Positions 53,901 through 64,000 of a stretch of DNA of 64,000 bases are shown piece after piece (positions within the stretch are counted from its first letter, which is position 1; each line of letters starts with the position of its first letter). Origin of the DNA: DATLYB01 sp964502525 (GTDB lineage: Bacteria > Bacteroidota > Bacteroidia > Chitinophagales > CAIOSU01); assembly GCA_964502525.1 (NCBI GenBank), contig CAZCXH010000003.1, forward strand, positions 14,453 to 78,452. Reading direction: 5' to 3'. Position numbers and translations under genes: made by a program. The notes beneath the pieces were generated by a model, which saw only the letters and a program-made list of their open reading frames with translations, had not been told where the DNA came from and did not search any database.

Positions 53901-55382
53901 TTAGGGGGATACCCTTAAAAGCCTTCTTTCGCTGATTTCATCAGAAGGCAAATCTTCAATCATCCGCGTGTAGTGCCCATACCGCTCCACCACCTTGCGG
54001 ACATAGTTAACCACCGACTCACCGCGGCAGTAGCCGCTGACCACAACAGGGTCGTTGTAATATTTGGGTTTTGATTTGTTCGCGAGATAAACGGCAACAT
54101 TGCCTTCCCACACGCACGGGTCGGCAGCGTACTTTTCCGCGAGCCTTGCGGCATCTTTCACATGGCTTTCTCCGGCATTGTAGGACGCAAGCACGAACTT
54201 CATTCTTTCGCTGCTATCTGGAATTTCCTTCCAGAAATATTCAAGATATTTCAGGTATGATGTTCCGGCAAAAAGGTTTTGCTGCGGATCAGCGAGGTCG
54301 GTTGCGCCATATTGCAAACCCGTGGTGGTCATGAGTTGCATAAGCCCCTGCGCTCCCGCCCATGAGCAGGTGTCTGCATGAAACCGCGACTCCTCATAGA
54401 TAAGAGCGGAAAGCAGGCGCCAGTCCCATCCGATGTCGCGCGCATAACGCCTGATGAGGTTGTCATACTTTGAAATTTTGCCGCCACCCTCTGAAAAATA
54501 ATCGCTCGCTGCCCACGCGGCAATATTTTTTCTGCTTTTGAAATATTTTTTATAAACCATGTTGTATTCCCGCCCGCGCTTCACTTTGTTCAGCCAGTCA
54601 TCCAGCGCCTGGAGCAGGCGGGGAGAATTTTTTCTCACCGCCCATGCCAGCCCTTGAGCCTTGCTGATTTCGGTGGTTACGTCAATATCAGGGTAGTAAG
54701 TGCTGTTGAGCAGCGCCACATTCTCATCTGCGATGGTATAATTTATTTCTCCTTCAGCCACCATGCCAATGAGGTCATCGGTGGAGATGTCGCCTGTTAC
54801 GGGCACCACATCAATCTCATAACCGATCTCTTCGGCAAGGTCAAGGATGCGCTCGAAATGAGCGGTGCGGGCATGCACGTGTACCCGCATGCCAGCCAGT
54901 TCTTCCGGCTCACGGATGAGCCGGTTGTCCAACTCCTTGCCGCTCATCTCGCGCCATCCTTCCGGCTTGCGCTGCACCAGTACCTGATGCACTTCCATGT
55001 GCGGCTCGGTGAAGGCGGCCGCTTTTGCGCCCTCCTTTGTAACGGCTTGCCCGAATGCTACCACGTCACCCATTCCCTTGTTCAGCATGTGATAGATGCT
55101 GTCTGGGTCATGCGCCACCAGCAGTTCGAGCTTCACACCCAATTGATCCGCAAACATTTCAAGCAATTCATAATCATATCCCATCGGCTGGCCTTTGTAG
55201 ATGAAATAGCTCAACGGATTGAAACCTGTGATGACTATGAGTTTGCCCCTGCTCACTATCTCATCGAGGTCCACTTCAACGGCTGGTCTTTCCTCCCAGA
55301 ACCGGTCAATTTTCCATCCGCAATCAACACTCATAAGCAGGAATAGGAAGATGGCAATATGCCTGAAAGTCAATGGTTGCAT
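53901..55382 (-). CDS. MltF-like membrane-bound lytic murein transglycosylase
   Basis: 493 residues. An N-terminal hydrophobic segment ends near SVDC21, possibly a lipid-attachment cysteine. A family 3 solute-binding domain occupies about 45-285 (GKLIVITGFNPLSYFIYKGQPMGYDYEL onwards), followed by a goose-lysozyme-like SLT domain with the catalytic glutamate E331 (YEESRFHADTCSWAGAQGLMQL). The enzyme cleaves glycan strands; the binding domain of E. coli MltF senses muropeptides or amino acids and gates activity. Divergent from the giant Ig-like gene. Confidence 0.9.
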   Translation of the reverse strand: MQPLTFRHIAIFLFLLMSVDCGWKIDRFWEERPAVEVDLDEIVSRGKLIVITGFNPLSYFIYKGQPMGYDYELLEMFADQLGVKLELLVAHDPDSIYHMLNKGMGDVVAFGQAVTKEGAKAAAFTEPHMEVHQVLVQRKPEGWREMSGKELDNRLIREPEELAGMRVHVHARTAHFERILDLAEEIGYEIDVVPVTGDISTDDLIGMVAEGEINYTIADENVALLNSTYYPDIDVTTEISKAQGLAWAVRKNSPRLLQALDDWLNKVKRGREYNMVYKKYFKSRKNIAAWAASDYFSEGGGKISKYDNLIRRYARDIGWDWRLLSALIYEESRFHADTCSWAGAQGLMQLMTTTGLQYGATDLADPQQNLFAGTSYLKYLEYFWKEIPDSSERMKFVLASYNAGESHVKDAARLAEKYAADPCVWEGNVAVYLANKSKPKYYNDPVVVSGYCRGESVVNYVRKVVERYGHYTRMIEDLPSDEISERRLLRVSP

Positions 55383-55601
55383 TATTTAGCAAAAATGGAA
55401 GTCCGAAGTGCAAACGTACAAACCGGGGGCTAAAGTTTCTGAAAATCATTACAATCTCTGAAACAAAGACGGTCTCATTTGTTCCACTCAATGGTGTCAA
55501 GGCTCACACGTGCTTCGTGAATTAAATACTTGCATCCCTCCCCCCGATGCACTACATTGACTTCTACCCGCCCGTTCTGCATTCATTAAAATCGTCTAAA
55601 A

Positions 55602-58600
55602 ATGAGAGTCAACTTGCTTGTCAGATGGGTGTGCATTTTCCTCGTAATCGGTGTTTCCGTCATAGAATCGGTGTCAGCATGCACCGATCCTCCCATACCT
55701 TCCATATCGTCATCCGGCCCGCTCACGTTTTGCAGCGGTGAATCCGTAACCCTTTCTACCAGCGCTGTGCCTGGCTACTCTTACCGCTGGAAGAAAAACG
55801 GCAACAATATTTCGGGGGCGACCAACTCATCTTATGTGGCAACAACGACAGGAGATTATACAGTGATGGTAACGGATGACGGGTGCAGCAGCACCTCCCT
55901 TCCCGCTGAAGTGACCGTCAATTCCAATCCCAACGGCTCGCTCACCAACGACCACTCCATCTGCCAGGGCGCGTCAACTACGCTGGTGGCAAACGGTGGA
56001 GTCAGTTACAACTGGAGCGCTGCAGGAGCCAATAACAACAGGCTGACGGTTGATCCAACATCAACCACCACTTATTCGGTAACCATCACCGGCAGCAATG
56101 GCTGTACAGATATTGAGTCGGTGGAGGTAACGGTGAAGCCCTTGCCGCTGGCGAATATTTCGGTGGCGGGATCATCAACATTGTGCCAGGGTCAGAGCGT
56201 GAATCTGAACGCAAGCACGGGAACAGGTTACACTTACAAGTGGTATAAGAATAATGCATTAATCAGCGGTGAAACCGATTACCAGCTTACTGTGAATTCA
56301 AGCGGTAATTATCACACAGTAGTGACGCTCAACGGCTGTTCTAAAACTTCAACTCCTAAAACCATCACCGTTAACCCGGTGCCAGTGCCGGTGGTGAGCC
56401 CTGACGCAACCATTTGCGCGGGACAAACCGTCAACATGTTTGCGTCAGGCGGAACATCCTACCAATGGAGCGGAGGCGGCCCGGCTACTGCAACTTACGA
56501 TGTTGCTCCAACCTCAACGAAAACCTACACGGTCACCGTAACCAATGTTTACGGCTGCACCGCATCAGCAGATGTTGTCATCACGGTGAAGCCGCTGCCG
56601 AATGCCAATATTTCATTGTCAGGCTCACCAACATTGTGCCAGGGGCAAAGCATCAATCTTACCGCAAGCTCAGGTACAAATTACACTTATCAATGGCATG
56701 TCAATTCAACCCCGATTTCTGGAGAAACGAACCAGGCGCTTAATGTGAGCGCTGGCGGTGACTACCATGTAGCGGTTACCCTGAACGGCTGCACAAAAAA
56801 TTCATCCGTCATAGCCATCACCGTGAATCCGGTGCCTGTTGCTGTTGCGAGCAATGACCAAACGATTTGCTCCGGGCAAACGGTGAGCCTCTTTGCTTCA
56901 GGCGGAACCTCTTATCAATGGAGCAGCGGTGGCCCTGCCGCGGCAAACTATGACGTGGCGCCAACTTCAACCAAAACATATACAGTGACTGTCACGAACT
57001 CTTACGGCTGCACCGCATCAGATGATGTTATCATCACCGTAAAACCATTGCCGAACGCCAACATTTCACTATCCGGCTCATCCACCCTGTGCCAGGGACA
57101 GAGCATCAACCTTACCGCAAGTTCGGGAACAAATTATACTTATCAATGGTATGCCAATTCTGTTTTGATTCCGGGAGCAACTAATCAAGCGCTCAACGCA
57201 AATCAAAGCGGGATTTACCATGTTGTTGTCACGCTGAATGGTTGTTCAAAGGAATCGCTTCCGCAAACCATCACTGTGAATCCGGTGCCGGTTCCTGCCG
57301 CAAGCGCTGACGAAACTATCTGTGCGGGACAAACGGTGAACCTGTTTGCCTCGGGTGGAACATCTTATCAATGGAGCGGTGGCGGTCCTGCAACGGCAGG
57401 ATATGATGTGTCACCCACTTCCACTGCCACTTACAATGTGACGGTTACCAATGTTTATGGATGCACCGCCTCAGAAAGCGTTGTCATCACAGTGAAGCCT
57501 TTGCCCAATGCAAATATCTCTCTGTCAGGTTCATCCACCATTTGCCAGGGGCAAAGCGTCAACCTGAACGCTTCCAACGGAACAGGATATTCGCACCAGT
57601 GGCATATCAACAACGGGCTGATGGGAGAAACCAATCCGACACTCACCGCAAGCGTTGCAGGAAGTTATCATGTAGTGGTGACGCTGAACGGCTGCGCCAA
57701 AACATCAGCACCGGTGGTTATTACCGTTAATCCAGTGCCCGTTCCGTCAACAAGCGGTGATGTCACTTCGTGCGCTGGCGACACGCTGACCTTGCAGGCA
57801 TCAGGCGGAACATCCTATCAATGGAGTTCAGGCGGACCGGCAACAGCAACCTATGCTGTTGCGCCAACCTCAACAAAAACATATACAGTAACTGTAACCA
57901 ATTCATATACGTGCACCGCCTCGGCAAGCCTCACCGTTACGGTGAAGCCTTTGCCCAATGCCAATATTTCCATTTCGAGCGGCACCACGCTCTGCAACGG
58001 GCAAACGGTGACCCTGACTGCTTCCAATGGCGCTGGCTACAGCCACCAATGGCACAAAGACGGCAACCCGTTGATTGGCGAAACCGGTGCATCCTATACA
58101 GTCGCAACCGGTGGCGAATATTATGTAAGAATTACACTCAATGGGTGCGCGCGCGAGTCATCGCATCATGTATTTATTGTAAATGAATTGCCGGGATTGC
58201 AGGTGAGCAATGACACCACGGTTTGTTCCGGTGATTCAGTGGTGCTGCAGGCCGGTGGAGGAACCGTCTATCAATGGAGCGGTGGTCCTGCAACATCCAG
58301 CTATTCGATTGCGCCCGCTTCAACGAAAACATATTCGGTAACGGTGTCAAATTCCTACGGATGTTCGGCTGTCGGAAATGTAACGGTGACGGTGAAACCC
58401 CGTCCGAATGCGAACATTTCATCATCAGGGGGAAATACAATTTGCGATGGACAAAGCGTAACGTTAACCGCTTCCATTGGAGCCGGATATTCGCATCAGT
58501 GGTATAAAAACAATCTTGCATTAAATGGCGAAATCAATCCAACGTATTCCGTCACTGCAGGCGGTGATTATCATGTACTCATTACATTGGATGGATGCGG

Positions 58601-61600
58601 GAAATCATCCGCTCATCAATTGTTCACCGTTAACCCGCTGCCGGTTGCACAAGTGAGCAGCGATACTATAAGCTGCGCTGCCGATACCGTTACATTGCGC
58701 GCATCGGGTGGAACGGGCTACCAATGGAGTTCAGGCGGGCCGGCAACGGCAATCTACAAGCTGGCGCCAACAGCAACGAAAACATACACGGTAACCGTGA
58801 CTAATTCGTATGGATGCACCGCATCAGCCAGCGTGACGAACACCGTGAAGCCATTGCCTAATGCCAATATCTCGATTTCAGGCGGAACCACCATTTGCAG
58901 CGGGCAAACCATAACGCTCAACGCCTCCAACGGTACAGGCTATAGCCATCAGTGGTATAAAAACAATGTCGCCTTGAATGGCGAAACCAATTATTCATAT
59001 ACCGCAAGTGAAAGCGGTGATTATCAGGTAGTTGTGGCATTGAATGGCTGCTATAAAAAGTCAGCGTTGCAGGCGGTCACAGTGAACCCCGTTCCCGTGG
59101 TTCAGGTGAGCAATGACACCACCATTTGCCAGGAAGCGACCGTGTTGCTACAGGCATCAGGCGGAACATCCTATCAATGGAGTTCAGGCGGACCGGCAAG
59201 CGCCAATTATTCCGTGACTCCTGCTTCCACAAAAACTTACACCGTCACCGTTACCAATTCATTCGGCTGTTCTGTTTCAAAAAATGTTACCGTTAATGTG
59301 ATACCCTTGCCGCAGGCATGGATCAGCGCGGCAGGCTCCACCACTTTATGCTTCGGACAATCGGTTACGCTCAACACCGCAAGTGCAGCCTCCAACACAT
59401 GGTACAGGAACGGCAGCATTATTCCAGGAGCCGCATCCAACTCTTATGCCGCAACAACTTCAGGAGATTATTTTGCGGTGAATACCTCCAACGGCTGCGC
59501 AGATATTTCCGATACCATCCAGGTGATCGTGAACCCGCTTCCCGTTGTGAATATTACCAATGATCTGACTGTCTGTTCGGGCGACTCCGCCATGCTCAAT
59601 GCTTATGGCGGAACTGCTTACAACTGGAACTCCGGGCAGACCACTTCCACCATCACGGTTGCGCCCACCTCAACAAGAACATATACGGTCGCAATCAGCG
59701 ATGCCAATTCCTGCTCCGTATCAAGAAGCGTGACCGTAACGGTCGCAGCCCGTCCCAACGCCTCGGTTTCGCTTTCAGGACCCGCCACCTTCTGTGCTGA
59801 CCGCACGTTAACCATGACCGCCAGCAGCGGCACAGGCTACACATACCAGTGGTATAAAAACAACCTTGCTGTGGCTGGCGCTACCAACCAACAGTTGATT
59901 GTTTCAACATCCGGCAATTATCTCGCAAGAGTCAGCGTGAACGGATGCAGCAAAAATTCGGATCAAATCAGCGTAGTGGTGAATCCATTGCCGTCAGCAA
60001 CTGCGAGCAATGACACAACGATTTGTTCCGGTGACACAATCGCGCTCTACGCTTCGGGAGGAACGGCATACCAATGGTCCAACGGCAGCACCGGCAACAC
60101 CATCGCTGTCGCCCCCAACAACAATTCAAACTATTCGGTAACTGTATCCAACAGTTTCGGCTGTTCGGTTGCCGAAAGTATTTCGGTTTCAACGATTGCA
60201 AGACCGACCGCTGTGGCATCGCCCATCGGAACGGTATCCTTCTGTCAGGGACAATCCGCCATGCTTATCGCAAGCAGCGGCACCGGCTATTCTTACCAGT
60301 GGATGGAAGGCGTGGGCATACTAAACGGCAAGACCGCCCAAACGCTCAGCGTCACAACCCCGGGAAATTATTTTGTGATGATCACGCAAAACGGCTGTCC
60401 GAAAAAATCCAACACCGTTCAGGTGAAAGTGAATCCGCTGCCTGTCGTGTCAGTCAGCAACGACACCACCATCTGCTCTGGCAATCCGGTGGCGCTTTCT
60501 GCGTCAGGCGGCTCGACATACAAATGGAGCACCGGTTCGGTCAATTCATCCATCACCGTTTCACCCAACAATACAACTTCTTACAGCGTCACTGTAACCA
60601 CTTCTTCAGGATGCTCGGCAGTTGATGGTGTTTTCATTTCAGTGCTTCCAACGCCTGATGCAAATATCGTTTCCTCAGGTTCCTCCACTTTGTGTCAAGG
60701 CCAGTCAGTAACTTTTGACGCAAGCACCGGACCGCTTTACAGTTACCAATGGAAAAACAACGGTGCGGACATTGCCGGTCAGACAACATCATCATTCACC
60801 GCAAGCCAATCCGGGAATTATTCTGTGGTCGTCTCGGCTTTTGGCTGTCCGAAAACATCCGCAGTCCAGAATGTGATTGTAAACTCATTACCAACGGCAG
60901 TTATCAGCAACGACACTACCATTTGCCAAACCAACAGCGTTGATATTTGGGCAGCAGGCGGAACGACTTACCGCTGGAGCAACGGGCGCACCACTGATTC
61001 AATCACGGTTTCACCCAATCAAACTTCCGCTTATAATGTCACCGTTACGGATGCCAATGGCTGCACAGACACAAGCAGGATAACCGTAACCGTTACCGCA
61101 TTGCCAAATGCTTTCATCTCATACTCCTCATCAACCAACCTGTGCTCAGGACAGTCAGTTACCCTGAATGCAAGCGCGGGAAGCGGATATTCACATATAT
61201 GGTACAACAATGGAACAGAGATAGTTGGATCTGTCAACTCAAGTTATATTGCAAGCCAATCCGGAAGCTATGCAGTTCAAACAACAGCCAATGGATGCAG
61301 CAAAATTTCAGCGCCCGTAACGGTGACAGTGAACACTTTCCTGAATGCGACTATCAGCAATGACACCACTATATGTTCCGGTGAATCGGTGACGGTTTCC
61401 GCCACAGGCGGTTCGTCTTACGAATGGAATACGGGAGATACCACTGACGTTCTCACGGTGACGCCTTCGAGCACAAAAACCTATTCGGTGACGGTGAGCA
61501 ATGGCGTGAACTGCTCAACAGTAAAAAGCATGGCAGTGACCGTTAAGCCTTTGCCCAATGCATTCATTTTGGTAACCGGAGCGGTAACCAGCGTTTGCGA

Positions 61601-62729
61601 AGGCGAGGCGGCAACCATGACCGCCAACACAGGCGCGGGATTGAGCTACCAGTGGATGAAAGATTCGGTGGAAATTACAGGAGCAACAACAGGTCAGTTC
61701 ATCGCGGGCGAAGCAGGCAGCTACACCGTGGAAGTGGATCTGAACGGGTGCCGCAAAGTGTCGCCTGAAAAAACGCTTGCAATTAATCCGCTGCCTTTAA
61801 TCAGCCTTAGCAATGATACTTCGGTCTGCTCCGGCTCGCCTGCCGTATTGCGAGTGTCCGGAGGCATAAGTTACCAATGGAATACGTTTGCAACGGATTC
61901 CGTTTACATCGTTGCAACAACATCTTCACGGACCTATTCGGTTACCGCAACAAACTCATACGGCTGCGAGTCGTCAGACACCGTGAGGGTGACCACCATA
62001 GCGCTTCCCACCAATGTTTCAATTTCCTCCACCAGTTCCACCAGCATCTGCGATGGAAGCAGCGTTCTTTTGAAAGCGGGGTCAACCAACGGCACTGCTT
62101 TTCAATGGCAGTTCAATTCGGACAAAATACCGGGCGCCAGTGCAAATACCTATGCTGCCGCTCAACAAGGCTCGTATTCATTGGTGGTGTCGTTGAACGG
62201 CTGCAGCAAAGCATCATCTCCCATATTTGTCACCGTGAAGCCGCGTCCCGCCACACCTGAAATAATCAGAGCCACTAATGACAGCCTGGCATGCAGCGTG
62301 GAAGGAGATAATTACAAATGGTTCAGGGACGGACTGACTTACAACGTGGGAAGCAAGGCTATAAAAGCCAATAAACCAGGTGTTTACAAGGTTTATGTCA
62401 GTGAAAATAATTGCTCGTCAGATACATCGGCACCTTACTATTTCAATGTAACCGGAATCATGCAGAATGACGTTTCCGAACTGGCGATTTATCCCAACCC
62501 CAGCAGCGGGAAATTCCGGATTGAACTGCCTAAATCCTCGGGAAAAGAAATGAGAGTTTCAATCCTGAACACACTGGGGCAAGTTGTTTCAACCCGGGAT
62601 TTGGATACTTCTATTTCGGGTTCAGGAAGCCTTGCTGTTGACATTTCCGACCTCGTTTCAGGAATCTACTTCGTGAATATCCGTTCCGGAGATCGGATGC
62701 TTGCAGGGAGGATTGTCGTAAGCCGGTAG
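55602..62729 (+). CDS. Giant tandem Ig-like surface protein with T9SS sorting domain
   Basis: 2375 residues. After a signal peptide (ending ESVSA) come 29 Ig-like modules: 15 of type A (LCQGQSVNLxAS...YxWYKNN...SGxYxVxVxLNGCSK) alternating with 14 of type B (NDTTICSGxxVxLxASGGTSYQWS...TKTYTVTVTNSYGC). One A+B pair is about 150 residues (roughly 455 bases). Modules near the N terminus are much more alike than those near the C terminus. A T9SS type A domain (IYPNPSSGKFRIEL) ends the protein. Each module carries a cysteine pair, probably disulphide-bonded. A fibrous surface adhesin is the likely role. The 219-base spacer from mltF has no gene. Confidence 0.92.
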   Translation: MRVNLLVRWVCIFLVIGVSVIESVSACTDPPIPSISSSGPLTFCSGESVTLSTSAVPGYSYRWKKNGNNISGATNSSYVATTTGDYTVMVTDDGCSSTSLPAEVTVNSNPNGSLTNDHSICQGASTTLVANGGVSYNWSAAGANNNRLTVDPTSTTTYSVTITGSNGCTDIESVEVTVKPLPLANISVAGSSTLCQGQSVNLNASTGTGYTYKWYKNNALISGETDYQLTVNSSGNYHTVVTLNGCSKTSTPKTITVNPVPVPVVSPDATICAGQTVNMFASGGTSYQWSGGGPATATYDVAPTSTKTYTVTVTNVYGCTASADVVITVKPLPNANISLSGSPTLCQGQSINLTASSGTNYTYQWHVNSTPISGETNQALNVSAGGDYHVAVTLNGCTKNSSVIAITVNPVPVAVASNDQTICSGQTVSLFASGGTSYQWSSGGPAAANYDVAPTSTKTYTVTVTNSYGCTASDDVIITVKPLPNANISLSGSSTLCQGQSINLTASSGTNYTYQWYANSVLIPGATNQALNANQSGIYHVVVTLNGCSKESLPQTITVNPVPVPAASADETICAGQTVNLFASGGTSYQWSGGGPATAGYDVSPTSTATYNVTVTNVYGCTASESVVITVKPLPNANISLSGSSTICQGQSVNLNASNGTGYSHQWHINNGLMGETNPTLTASVAGSYHVVVTLNGCAKTSAPVVITVNPVPVPSTSGDVTSCAGDTLTLQASGGTSYQWSSGGPATATYAVAPTSTKTYTVTVTNSYTCTASASLTVTVKPLPNANISISSGTTLCNGQTVTLTASNGAGYSHQWHKDGNPLIGETGASYTVATGGEYYVRITLNGCARESSHHVFIVNELPGLQVSNDTTVCSGDSVVLQAGGGTVYQWSGGPATSSYSIAPASTKTYSVTVSNSYGCSAVGNVTVTVKPRPNANISSSGGNTICDGQSVTLTASIGAGYSHQWYKNNLALNGEINPTYSVTAGGDYHVLITLDGCGKSSAHQLFTVNPLPVAQVSSDTISCAADTVTLRASGGTGYQWSSGGPATAIYKLAPTATKTYTVTVTNSYGCTASASVTNTVKPLPNANISISGGTTICSGQTITLNASNGTGYSHQWYKNNVALNGETNYSYTASESGDYQVVVALNGCYKKSALQAVTVNPVPVVQVSNDTTICQEATVLLQASGGTSYQWSSGGPASANYSVTPASTKTYTVTVTNSFGCSVSKNVTVNVIPLPQAWISAAGSTTLCFGQSVTLNTASAASNTWYRNGSIIPGAASNSYAATTSGDYFAVNTSNGCADISDTIQVIVNPLPVVNITNDLTVCSGDSAMLNAYGGTAYNWNSGQTTSTITVAPTSTRTYTVAISDANSCSVSRSVTVTVAARPNASVSLSGPATFCADRTLTMTASSGTGYTYQWYKNNLAVAGATNQQLIVSTSGNYLARVSVNGCSKNSDQISVVVNPLPSATASNDTTICSGDTIALYASGGTAYQWSNGSTGNTIAVAPNNNSNYSVTVSNSFGCSVAESISVSTIARPTAVASPIGTVSFCQGQSAMLIASSGTGYSYQWMEGVGILNGKTAQTLSVTTPGNYFVMITQNGCPKKSNTVQVKVNPLPVVSVSNDTTICSGNPVALSASGGSTYKWSTGSVNSSITVSPNNTTSYSVTVTTSSGCSAVDGVFISVLPTPDANIVSSGSSTLCQGQSVTFDASTGPLYSYQWKNNGADIAGQTTSSFTASQSGNYSVVVSAFGCPKTSAVQNVIVNSLPTAVISNDTTICQTNSVDIWAAGGTTYRWSNGRTTDSITVSPNQTSAYNVTVTDANGCTDTSRITVTVTALPNAFISYSSSTNLCSGQSVTLNASAGSGYSHIWYNNGTEIVGSVNSSYIASQSGSYAVQTTANGCSKISAPVTVTVNTFLNATISNDTTICSGESVTVSATGGSSYEWNTGDTTDVLTVTPSSTKTYSVTVSNGVNCSTVKSMAVTVKPLPNAFILVTGAVTSVCEGEAATMTANTGAGLSYQWMKDSVEITGATTGQFIAGEAGSYTVEVDLNGCRKVSPEKTLAINPLPLISLSNDTSVCSGSPAVLRVSGGISYQWNTFATDSVYIVATTSSRTYSVTATNSYGCESSDTVRVTTIALPTNVSISSTSSTSICDGSSVLLKAGSTNGTAFQWQFNSDKIPGASANTYAAAQQGSYSLVVSLNGCSKASSPIFVTVKPRPATPEIIRATNDSLACSVEGDNYKWFRDGLTYNVGSKAIKANKPGVYKVYVSENNCSSDTSAPYYFNVTGIMQNDVSELAIYPNPSSGKFRIELPKSSGKEMRVSILNTLGQVVSTRDLDTSISGSGSLAVDISDLVSGIYFVNIRSGDRMLAGRIVVSR

Positions 62730-62778
62730 CCCTTATCGTTTCCTGCAAACCACATTTCTTGCCATCTTTGAAGAATAC

Positions 62779-64000
62779 ATGGCGGGCAACAAGTATCTTC
62801 TTTGGTCATTTTCGGTAGCATTGGCCGGATTCCTCTTCGGGTTCGATACCATTGCCATTTCAGGAGCGGATAAAAAGTTGCAGGAGTTGTGGGGCTCGTC
62901 CGATGTTTTTCACGGTTTCGTGGTAATGGCATCGGCATTATGGGGCACGGTGGCGGGAGCAATGGCGGGAGGGGTTCCCGCCAATATTTATGGCAGAAAA
63001 AACACATTAATCGGAATAGGCTTCTTATATTTTATTTCCGCAATAGGCTGCGCGCTTGCAAATGACCCCTATACTTTCGCTTTTTTCAGATTTATCGGAG
63101 GGTTGGGAATAGGAGCCTCCACCATAGCCGCACCCGCCTACATCTCTGAAATTGCGCCCCCCACAATGAGGGGACGCCTTGTGGCAATGTACCAGCTAAG
63201 CATTGTCACAGGCATTTTAATCGCATTTCTCTCCAATTACCTGCTCAGGAACCAGGGTGAAAATGCCTGGCGGTGGATGCTCGGTGTAGCGGCAGTTCCC
63301 TCATTTATTTATGGTATCATGATACTATTCGTTCCGCGGAGCCCAAGATGGCTGGCGGCTAAAGGAAGGATACAGGAAGCTGAAAAAGTTTTGAAAATCG
63401 TGGATCCTGCAGCGGATATTAATTCCTTCGTTAAGGAAGTGGCTGCCGAAACTGCTTCGGGCAATGAAAATATTTTCATGAAAAAATACCGGACCGCGCT
63501 GCTGCTTGTATTTTGCATCGCATTCTTTAACCAGTTCTCGGGGATCAACGCGCTATTGTACTATGCCCCTAGGATATTTGAGGAAGCTGGGCTGGGGACG
63601 AGTTCCGCCCTTCTGAGCAGCATCGGCATCGGCATCATCAATTTGATATTCACCATTGCCGGCATGGCTTTGATTGACCGTTCGGGGAGAAAGCGCCTGA
63701 TGTACATCGGCTCGTTTGGATACATCCTCTCATTGTCGCTGGTGGCGCTGTCATTCTTCCTTCAGTGGGAAGGGCTTGCTGTTCCCATATTCCTTTTTGC
63801 ATTCATAGCTTCCCATGCTGTAGGACAAGGCACCGTGATCTGGGTGTTCATTGCCGAAATATTCCCCACCCATTTGCGCGCTTTGGGACAGGCTTTTGGC
63901 TCCTCGGTGCATTGGGTTTTGGCAGCCGCTATCCCATCATTTATTCCGGTTCTTTTTTCAACCGTGGGTGTTGGAGCAGTGTTTTCTTTCTTTGCCTTTA
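62779..64000 (+). CDS. Sugar-porter family MFS transporter, 3' end cut by window edge
   Basis: Open for 407 codons from the ATG at 62779 to the window end. Sugar-porter signatures: GFLFGFDTIAISGA in helix 1, RFIGGLGIGAS and APAYISEIAPPTMRGRLV after helix 4, PRSPRWLAAKGR after helix 6, and QFSGINALLYYAPRIFEEAG in helix 7, with DRSGRKRL later. These inner-membrane permeases move hexoses or pentoses by proton symport or facilitated diffusion. The exact sugar is not determinable. It begins 50 bases after the giant Ig-like gene. Confidence 0.92.
   Translation, partial: MAGNKYLLWSFSVALAGFLFGFDTIAISGADKKLQELWGSSDVFHGFVVMASALWGTVAGAMAGGVPANIYGRKNTLIGIGFLYFISAIGCALANDPYTFAFFRFIGGLGIGASTIAAPAYISEIAPPTMRGRLVAMYQLSIVTGILIAFLSNYLLRNQGENAWRWMLGVAAVPSFIYGIMILFVPRSPRWLAAKGRIQEAEKVLKIVDPAADINSFVKEVAAETASGNENIFMKKYRTALLLVFCIAFFNQFSGINALLYYAPRIFEEAGLGTSSALLSSIGIGIINLIFTIAGMALIDRSGRKRLMYIGSFGYILSLSLVALSFFLQWEGLAVPIFLFAFIASHAVGQGTVIWVFIAEIFPTHLRALGQAFGSSVHWVLAAAIPSFIPVLFSTVGVGAVFSFFAF

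Noticed and set aside
54654..55346. 230-codon plus-strand open frame
   Set aside because: Antisense to the mltF-like gene and without family features.

Overview
The window comes from a bacterium of the phylum Bacteroidota, probably a draft or metagenome assembly because a run of 100 N sits inside one gene. Evidence for the phylum: four secreted proteins end in type IX secretion (T9SS) type A sorting domains; the primary sigma factor is the short Bacteroidota form beginning MRQLKI; a TamL-type Omp85 lipoprotein and an HYC_CC_PP-family protein are present; start codons mostly lack Shine-Dalgarno sequences; and at least two boxes match the Bacteroidota -7 promoter motif TAnnTTTG. I found no rRNA, tRNA, CRISPR array, phage or complete insertion sequence.

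Layout. 1-2.9 kb: minus-strand membrane-lipid group (CDP-alcohol phosphatidyltransferase, UbiB/AarF kinase, lysophospholipid acyltransferase cut by the window edge). 2.9-9.3 kb: L,D-transpeptidase, a Crp/Fnr regulator, and a NarL-type response regulator and PAS histidine kinase separated by about 850 bases of nested palindromic repeats; then a candidate structured RNA with its own -7 box and intrinsic terminator. 9.3-11.8 kb: an aeRF1-like (BaeRF/Balon-type) protein behind an exported Trp/Tyr/His-rich protein. 12.4-22.3 kb: two tandem giant secreted proteins built from Dictyostelium-type Cys-rich (CTDC) repeats, SprB repeats and malectin domains. 22.7-31.1 kb: UMF1-type MFS transporter, DUF2461 protein, small lipoprotein, cold-shock protein, RpoD, an exosortase with a partner membrane protein, a saccharopine-dehydrogenase-like reductase, and a beta-propeller/SPOR protein. 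31.3-37.8 kb: a REP-associated tyrosine transposase, Lgt, MtaB, a Gfo/Idh/MocA oxidoreductase, a lipoprotein and a polyprenyl-phosphate sugar transferase. 38-47.8 kb: metal-handling genes (probably copper) on both sides of TamL and an FG-GAP protein. 47.9-55.4 kb: housekeeping (PrfC, DUF1573, HemB, SRPBCC, HemL, GDPD, MltF). 55.6-62.7 kb: a 2375-residue tandem Ig-like surface protein. The window ends in a truncated sugar-porter MFS gene.

How it fits together. Much of the window concerns the cell surface: lipid synthesis, lipoprotein maturation (Lgt), outer-membrane assembly (TamL), cell-wall enzymes (L,D-transpeptidase, MltF), exopolysaccharide initiation, an exosortase, and very large T9SS-exported adhesin-like proteins. 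The most unusual points are domains inserted inside other domains in the two CTDC proteins, a candidate structured RNA of about 490 nt, a shortened BaeRF protein, and families of small palindromic repeats, one interrupted by another element and related cores placed inside coding sequence. Codon use and GC content were not computed.
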